From: Cherax quadricarinatus
Lineage: Eukaryota; Arthropoda; Malacostraca; Decapoda; Parastacidae
DNA length: 64,000 bases
NCBI RefSeq assembly: GCF_038502225.1
Contig: NC_091298.1
Span: 37,976,410-38,040,409, forward strand
Direction: 5' to 3'
Positions within the stretch are counted from its first letter, which is position 1, and every line of letters begins with the position of its first letter. Position numbers and translations under genes: made by a program. Below the pieces are notes generated by a model. It was not told the DNA's origin and searched no databases. It saw only the letters and a program-made list of their open reading frames with translations. This document shows positions 57,400-64,000 of this stretch, piece after piece.

Positions 57400-59740
57400 T
57401 GAGAATAGCATCAATTTTTAACTGTAACTTCATTTGCTGCATAAGTGTCTCAATCTTCAATGATATGGATGCCCTATGCTGTACATTCTACAAGATTGAT
57501 GGACTGAACACATCGAAAAAATCTTGTCTGTAAGGTTAGTAGACACTTTTATTGATCGATTCTGTGCAGTAACTCTGACTGACTCTTCTGTCTGGCTAAC
57601 TTTACTGATGATGTGTTTTTCCTTAAGTGAAGCTTTGCTTTGATTTTAGGTTGTGTAAGTTTTTATATGCCACTTTTAGTATTATTGCTAAATAGTAAAT
57701 CTTATTTAATTACTTACATGCATACTTAAACCTTGAACACATGTAAATCTTATATAGACCTAAGATGGTCAACATATGCATTTTTTTTATTAAAGAAACT
57801 GTTCAAACTGAAGTACAGATTATCATGCGATAATTTTTTAGTGCGTCTAAACTGATAATTTGATAATTTTAATGAAAATGCTTCAGTCCGTGAACCGAGT
57901 GTGTCTGCAAGATGATAATTTAAAAATGGAAATTGTGATATACTAATACTTAATATGCCGGATGTAGCGTTCCCAGAAAAAGAAAGCTATAAATATTATG
58001 TATATATAGTTTTTCATATAATTTTATATTGCTGATATTTTGTTAATAGCTAAAACGTATATATCATGCTTTATACTGTTATTTTACTTTCATCATTAGC
58101 TTATGTACGTAGGTAGGCTGTAACAACCACACCTCTCACTGTGCTCATTGAAGTTTTGATTGGCCGCCAACGTTGCTTGTTTCGCAGTTGGCGTCAGGAG
58201 CAAGCTAGTACGAGTCACCAGATGATGTCTCTGCTGGGCCTGCCTCTCTCTCTCTCTCTCTGGCTGCTCCTCGTAGAGGAAATAACTCCATCTCTGCTCT
58301 GTCTGGGAACCTGCTGTTCTCCTCAGCTCGTGTTAATATTTTTGGTTGAGTATATCTCCGTTAGTGAGCAGGGACATACATCTCATAATGCTGTACAACT
58401 CTTTTCACTGAGCATTGTGATGGTTCACAGAGCATAGTGATATATGACGTTTTTAGAGGTTGTGTCGTGAGACACTATATCTCCGGTCTCGAATTCAACT
58501 CTCGTCTGGCAAATTAGAGGAATTGCTGAAGGTCCACAGTTAAGGTCGTTTTTATTCTCTTTGATTCCTTGGTTTACTGCTGTTTGGCGAATGGTTCGTC
58601 ATGTTGTTCAAGAAAACTGTTTGATTGCCTCGATTTTCTAGAAGTTAGCATATGTAGGACCTTGTTGCTGTCAATCACATTCTAAGTCGAGTCAATCCGA
58701 TCATGCACCAAGCACTGGCAAACACATACATTTACACACCTGTTATACTTTTATACTTATGAGTAAACCTCATGATAGCAACTAACCAGATGATACACAT
58801 TCAAAAACAAGTATTATTGTGTACTGTATATCAACTGAAGTGCCCATAGCACTATATATGTTATGTACAGAATAAGGATGATATATAAGTATACTAAGCT
58901 ATAATCCAACAAATGTGTAGATTATATCCGTATTATTAAACTGTAAATATTACCACCTTGACATTTTTGTTATTAAAGATCTCAACTTTTATTTGGTTGG
59001 TATGTTTTCAGTCAGTTGCAAATTCAAAAGTGCTATTGAGAAGCCGCCTGATGTACAGAATAACTGGACGAGAATCCAATCTAACATACTGTTTTAAAAC
59101 CGGTAACAGGTTGGATGCTAGTAGAGTTATCAACAAGTCGACCTTCTAGTATTCTCTGGCAATATCTTCATGTAATAGATGTAGCATTTTGTATCACTGA
59201 GTATTTTAGGTTATTGGTGCCTCTGCAATAACAAGAAAATTCCTTTTTAGTCTGCCTTCTAAGTGGAAAGTTTTAATTAGTTTAGGACGCTGTACGCCTT
59301 AATTTGCAGTTTATTGAAAAAAGAAAGACACTAGTGTTGATTTGTATTAAATGTGTTATAAAATAACAATATTTTGTTCATTTTTTCTTTTGAAATGCAA
59401 CTGTAATATCAGATCTGATAATTTTAGGGAAATTTACGTATTTTCGGACTATTTCCTGTTTACCACTAAAATTAAAATAGTTTGATAAATTGTGAATTCC
59501 ATATCAAATTGCTTCAAATCTTTAACGGTGATATTTACGTCGCACTCTGTACAAATTTCTACGTGTGTCTTGACCTACAGGGAACAAGGATTATGTAAAA
59601 GAGGGATACCTTTCTAAGATTGCGATGAGACTGAAATACATCTAGTTACCTTTGGGAACTCAACATTCTCTGGAAACTACGAATCTATTTACATCCTGGT
59701 AACCAGTGGAAAGTAACTGCAAACTTTCCCAAACGCATGA
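57400..59740. other. Mostly unrecognised AT-rich region
   Basis: A short repeat-family remnant lies at ~57435-57540 (GCATAAGTGTCTCAATCTTC, GATTGATGGACTGAACACATCG). A ~12-base CT run occurs at ~58248. The 98-codon frame at 58141-58437 spans that CT run and has no recognised domain. Nothing else seen. Confidence 0.4.
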
Positions 59741-59744
59741 ATAC

Positions 59745-59805
59745 TCGCCCAAGATTCGAACCCGGTTTCCTTCGGCTGTGAGCCCAGCACACTACAACAA
59801 AGCAC
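59745..59805 (-). mobile_element. tRNA-like SINE or pseudo-tRNA fragment
   Basis: The minus strand contains CCGGGTTCGAATCTTGG (box B type) preceded by GGCTCACAGCCGAAGG and TAGTGTGCTGGG. It lacks a complete set of arms, so I read it as a SINE head or tRNA relic. Confidence 0.45.
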
Positions 59806-59933
59806 AGAGTAACTGATAATGCAAATGACCTCCGATTCAATTAAAAAAAAATTAAAAATTAAATAAAATAAGAAAGAAAATATAATTTAAGCAAACACTG
59901 TTATGTACTTTACCAGAGATTAATGTTAAACAC

Positions 59934-62900
59934 AGTGAGGTACAACCACTGTGTCTACCACATAAACACAGTGAGGTACAACCACTGTGTCTACCACATA
60001 AACACAGTGAGGTACAACCACTGTATCTACCACATAAACACAGTGAGGTACAACCACTGTGTCTACCACATAAACACAGTGAGGCACAACCACTGTGTCT
60101 ACCACATAAACACAGTGAGGTACAACCACTGTGTCTACCACATAAACACCGTGAGGTACAACCACTGTGTCTACCACATAAACACAGTGAGGTACAACCA
60201 CTGTGTCTACCACATAAACACAGTGAGGTACAACCACTGTATCTACCACATAAACACAGTGAGGTACAACCACTGTGTCTACCACATAAACACAGTGAGG
60301 CACAACCACTGTGTCTACCACATAAACAGAATGAGGTACAACCACTGTGTCTACCATATAAACACAGTGAGGTACAACCACTGTATCTACCACATAAACA
60401 CAGTGAGGCACAACCACTGTGTCTACCACATAAACAGAATGAGGTACAACCACTGTGTCTACCATATAAACACAGTGAGGCACAACCACTGTGTCTACCA
60501 CATAAACACAGTAAGGTACAACCACTGTGTCTACCACATAAACACAGTGAGGCACAACCACTGTGTCTACCACATAAACACAGTGAGGTACAACCACTGT
60601 GTCTACCACATAAACAATGAGGTACAACCACTGTGTCTACCACATAAACACAGTGAGGCACAACCACTGTGTCTACCACATAAACACAGTGAGGTACAAC
60701 CACTGTATCTACCACATAAACACAGTGAGGTACAACCACCGTGTCTACCACATAAACACAGTGAGGTACAACCACTGTGTCTACCACATGAACACAGTGA
60801 GGTACAACCACTGTGTCTACCACATAAACACAGTGAGGCACAACCACTGTGTCTACCACATAAACAAAGTGAGGTACAACCACTGTATCTACCACATAAA
60901 CACAGTGAGGTACAACCACTGTGTCTACCACATAAACACAGTGAGGTACAACCACTGTATCTACCACATAAACACAGTGAGGTACAACCACTGTATCTAC
61001 CACATAAACACAGTGAGGTACAACCACTATATCTACCACATAAACACAGTGAGGCACAACCACTGTATCTACCACATAAACACAGTGAGGTACAACCACT
61101 GTGTCTACCACATAAACACAGTGAGGCACAACCACTGTGTCTACCACATAAACACAGTGAGGTACAACCACTGTGTCTACCACATAAACACAGTGAGGTA
61201 CAACCACTGTGTCTACCACATAAACACAGTGAGGCACAACCACTGCATCTACCACATAAATTCAGTGAGGTACAACCACTGTGTCTACCACATAAACACA
61301 GTGAGGCACAACCACTGTGTCTACCACATAAACACAGTGAGGTACAACCACTGTGTCTACCACATAAACACAGTGAGGCACAACCACTGTGTCTACCACA
61401 TAAACACAGTGAGGTACAACAACTGTGTCTACCACATAAACACAGTGAGGTACAACCACTGTGTCTACCACATAAACACAGTGAGGTACAACCACTGTAT
61501 CTACCACATAAACACAGTGAGGTACAACCACTGTGTCTACCACATAAACACAGTGAGGTACAACAACTGTGTCTACCACATAAACACAGTGAGGTACAAC
61601 CACTGTGTGTACCACATAAAAAGAGTGAGGTACAACCACTGTATCTACCACATAAACACAGTGAAGTACAACCATTGTGTCTACCACATAAACACAGTGA
61701 GGTACAACCACTGTGTCTACCACATAAACACAGTGAGGTACAACCACTGTGTCTACCACATAAACACAGTGAGGCACAACCACTGTGTCTACCGCATAAA
61801 CACAGTGAGGTACAACCACTGTATCTACCACATAAACACAGTGAGGTACAACCACTGTGTCTACCACATAAACACAGTGAGGTACAACCACTGTATCTAC
61901 CACATAAACACAGTGAGGTACAACCACTGTGTCTACCACATAAACACAGTGAGGTACAACCACTGTGTCTACCACATAAACACAGTGAGGCACAACCACT
62001 GTGTCTACCACATAAACACAGTGAGATACAACCACTGTATCTACCACATAAACACAGTGAGGTACAACCACTGTGTCTACCACATAAACACAGTGAGGTA
62101 CAACCACTGTATCTACCACATAAACACAGTGAGGTACAACCACTGTATCTACCACATAAACACAGTGAGGTACAACCACTGTATCTACCACATAAACACA
62201 GTGAGGCACAACCACTGTATCTACCACATAAACACAGTGAGGTTCAACCACTGTGTCTACCACATAAACACAGTGAGGCACAACCACTGTGTCTACCACA
62301 TAAACACAGTGAGGCACAAACACTGTGTCTACCACATAAACACAGTGAGGTACAACCACTGTGTCTACCACATAAACACAGTGAGGTACAACCACTGTGT
62401 CTACCACATAAACACAGTGAGGTACAACCACTGTGTCTACCACATAAACACAGTGAGGTACAACCACTGTGTCTACCACATAAACACAGTGAGGTACAAC
62501 CCCTGTGTCTACCACATAAACACAGTGAGGTACAACCACTGTGTCTACCACATAAACACAGTGAGGCACAACCACTGTGTCTACAACATAAACACAGCGA
62601 GGCACAACCACTGTGTCTACCACATAAACACAGTGAGGAACAACCACTGTGTCTACCACATAAACACAGTGAGGTACAACCACTGTGTCTACCACATAAA
62701 CACAGTGAGGCACAACCACTGTGTCTACCACATAAACACAGTGAGGTACAACCACTGTGTCTACCACATAAACACAGTGAGGTACAACCACTGTGTCTAC
62801 CACATAAACACAGTGAGGTACAACCACTGTGTCTAACACATAAACACAGTGAGATACAACCACTGTGTCTACCACATAAACACAGTGAGGTACAACCACT

Positions 62901-64000
62901 GTGTCTACCACATAAACACAGTGAGGTACAACCACTATGTCTACCACATAAACACAGTGAGGTACAACCACTGTGTCTACCACATAAACACAGTGAGGTA
63001 CAACCACTGTGTCTACCACAAAAACAGACTGAGGTACAACCACTGTATCTACCACATAAACACAGTTAGGTACAACCACTATGTCTACCACATAAACACA
63101 GTGAGGTACAACCACTGTGTCTACCACATAAACACAGTGAGGTACAACCACTGTGTCTACCACATAAACAGAGTGAGGTACAACCACTGTATCTACCACA
63201 TAAACACAGTGAGGTACAACCACTGTATCTACCACATAAACACAGTGAGGTACAACCACTGTGTCTACCACATAAACAGAGTGAGGTACAACCACTGTGT
63301 CTACCACATAAACACAGTGAGGTACAACCACTGTATCTACCACATAAACACAGTGAGGTACAACCACTGTGTCTACCACATAAACACAGTGAGGTACAAC
63401 CACTGTGTCTACCACATAAACACAGTGAGGTAAAACCACTGTGTCTACCACATAAACACAGTGAGGCACAACAACTGTGTCTACCACATAAACACAGTGA
63501 GGAACAACCACTGTATCTACCACATAAACACAGTGAGGTACAACCACTGTGTCTACCACATAAACACAGTGAGGTACAACCAATGTGTCTACAATATAAA
63601 CACAGTGAGGTACAACCACTGTGTCTACCACATAAACACAGTGAGGCACAACCACGGTGTCTACCACATAAACACAGTGAGGTACAACCACTGTGTCTGC
63701 CACATAAACACAGTGAGGTACAACCACTGTGTCTACCACATAAACACAGTGAGGTACAACCACTGTGTCTACCACATAAACACAGTGAGGTACAACCACT
63801 GTGTCTACCACATAAACACAGTGAGGCACAACCACTGTGTCTACCACATAAACACAGTGAGGCACAACCACTGTATCTACCACATAAAGACAGTGAGGTA
63901 CAACCACTGTGTCTACCACATAAACAGTGAGGAACAACCACTGTGTCTAGCACATAAACACAGTGAGGTACAACCACTGTGTCTACCACATAAACACAAT
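59934..64000 (+). repeat. 36-bp satellite with internal inverted repeat, runs off window
   Basis: About 113 tandem units of 36 bases (CATAAACACAGTGAGGTACA plus ACCACTGTGTCTACCA). ACACAGTG and CACTGTGT within each unit are exact reverse complements separated by nine bases. Variation is concentrated at two transitions (GAGGTAC/GAGGCAC and TGTGTCT/TGTATCT). The period is a multiple of 3 and stop-free in several frames, producing false ORFs of up to 1048 codons with 12-residue repeats such as HINTVRYNHCVY. Confidence 0.97.

Noticed and set aside
58141..58437. 98-codon ORF with hydrophobic middle that could look like a signal or membrane segment
   Set aside because: The Leu/Ser stretch comes from a CT run; no domain, no conserved motif, no second copy.
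59852..63989. ORFs of 233-1048 codons with HINTVRYNHCVY or CVYVVDTVVVPH repeats
   Set aside because: 36-bp satellite in stop-free frames on both strands; no start context, no non-repeat domain.
59934..64000. CRISPR-like array with 36-bp repeat
   Set aside because: Units are contiguous with no unique spacers, and the genome is eukaryotic; it is a satellite.

Overview
This is a repeat-dominated nuclear window from a eukaryote, most likely an arthropod. Several repeat families (the CR1-like LINEs with AC tails, tRNA-headed SINEs with a CCCGCCCGTGGTA motif, and the GCCACTGTGTGGC/GAAACG tails) look to me like those of decapod crustaceans. That attribution is from memory and unverified. I find no intact host gene, rRNA, functional tRNA gene or CRISPR array. 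Every long open frame lies in a transposon or in a tandem array.

Layout. 1-4.3 kb: a fragment of a hammerhead-bearing repeat, then a decayed Ty3/Gypsy element (gag, zinc knuckle, protease and integrase remnants, no reverse transcriptase) with a probable solo LTR inserted in gag. 4.4-13.7 kb: a chain of CR1-like LINE fragments, most ending in (AC)n, plus an older LINE carrying a SINE and a minisatellite. 13.7-15.2 kb: unrecognised. 15.2-21 kb: an I/Jockey-like LINE 3' end (minus strand), a pyrimidine tract, and the longest CR1-like copy (ORF1, endonuclease, RT), split by a SINE and a 353-bp-arm fold-back. 22.4-38.8 kb: a purine-only 30-bp GA satellite with two copies of a 2.56-kb LTR element that has no recognisable coding capacity; element and satellite together were tandemly duplicated with a 4.7-kb period. 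39-43.7 kb: AT microsatellites separating an R2-type endonuclease-domain remnant, RTE-like fragments and an I/Jockey-like fragment.

43.8-48.1 kb: 32-bp and 41-bp satellites, the second with a ~722-bp higher-order period. 48.6-51.1 kb: a diverged CR1 RT fragment and the best I/Jockey-like RT (minus strand). 51-57.4 kb: SINE fold-backs and a cluster of short inverted elements carrying hammerhead-ribozyme-like cores, resembling the terminal repeats of Penelope-like elements. 57.4-59.9 kb: mostly unrecognised AT-rich DNA. 59.93-64 kb: a 36-bp satellite whose unit contains an inverted repeat, running off the end of the window.

The strongest observation is the hammerhead-like set: three copies keep the catalytic-core pattern, others show compensating stem changes, and the same family has a 3' hairpin that appears to covary. 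The rest of the interest lies in how repeats make repeats: LINE tails next to microsatellites, TE breakpoints at AT arrays, and an LTR element co-amplified with a satellite.
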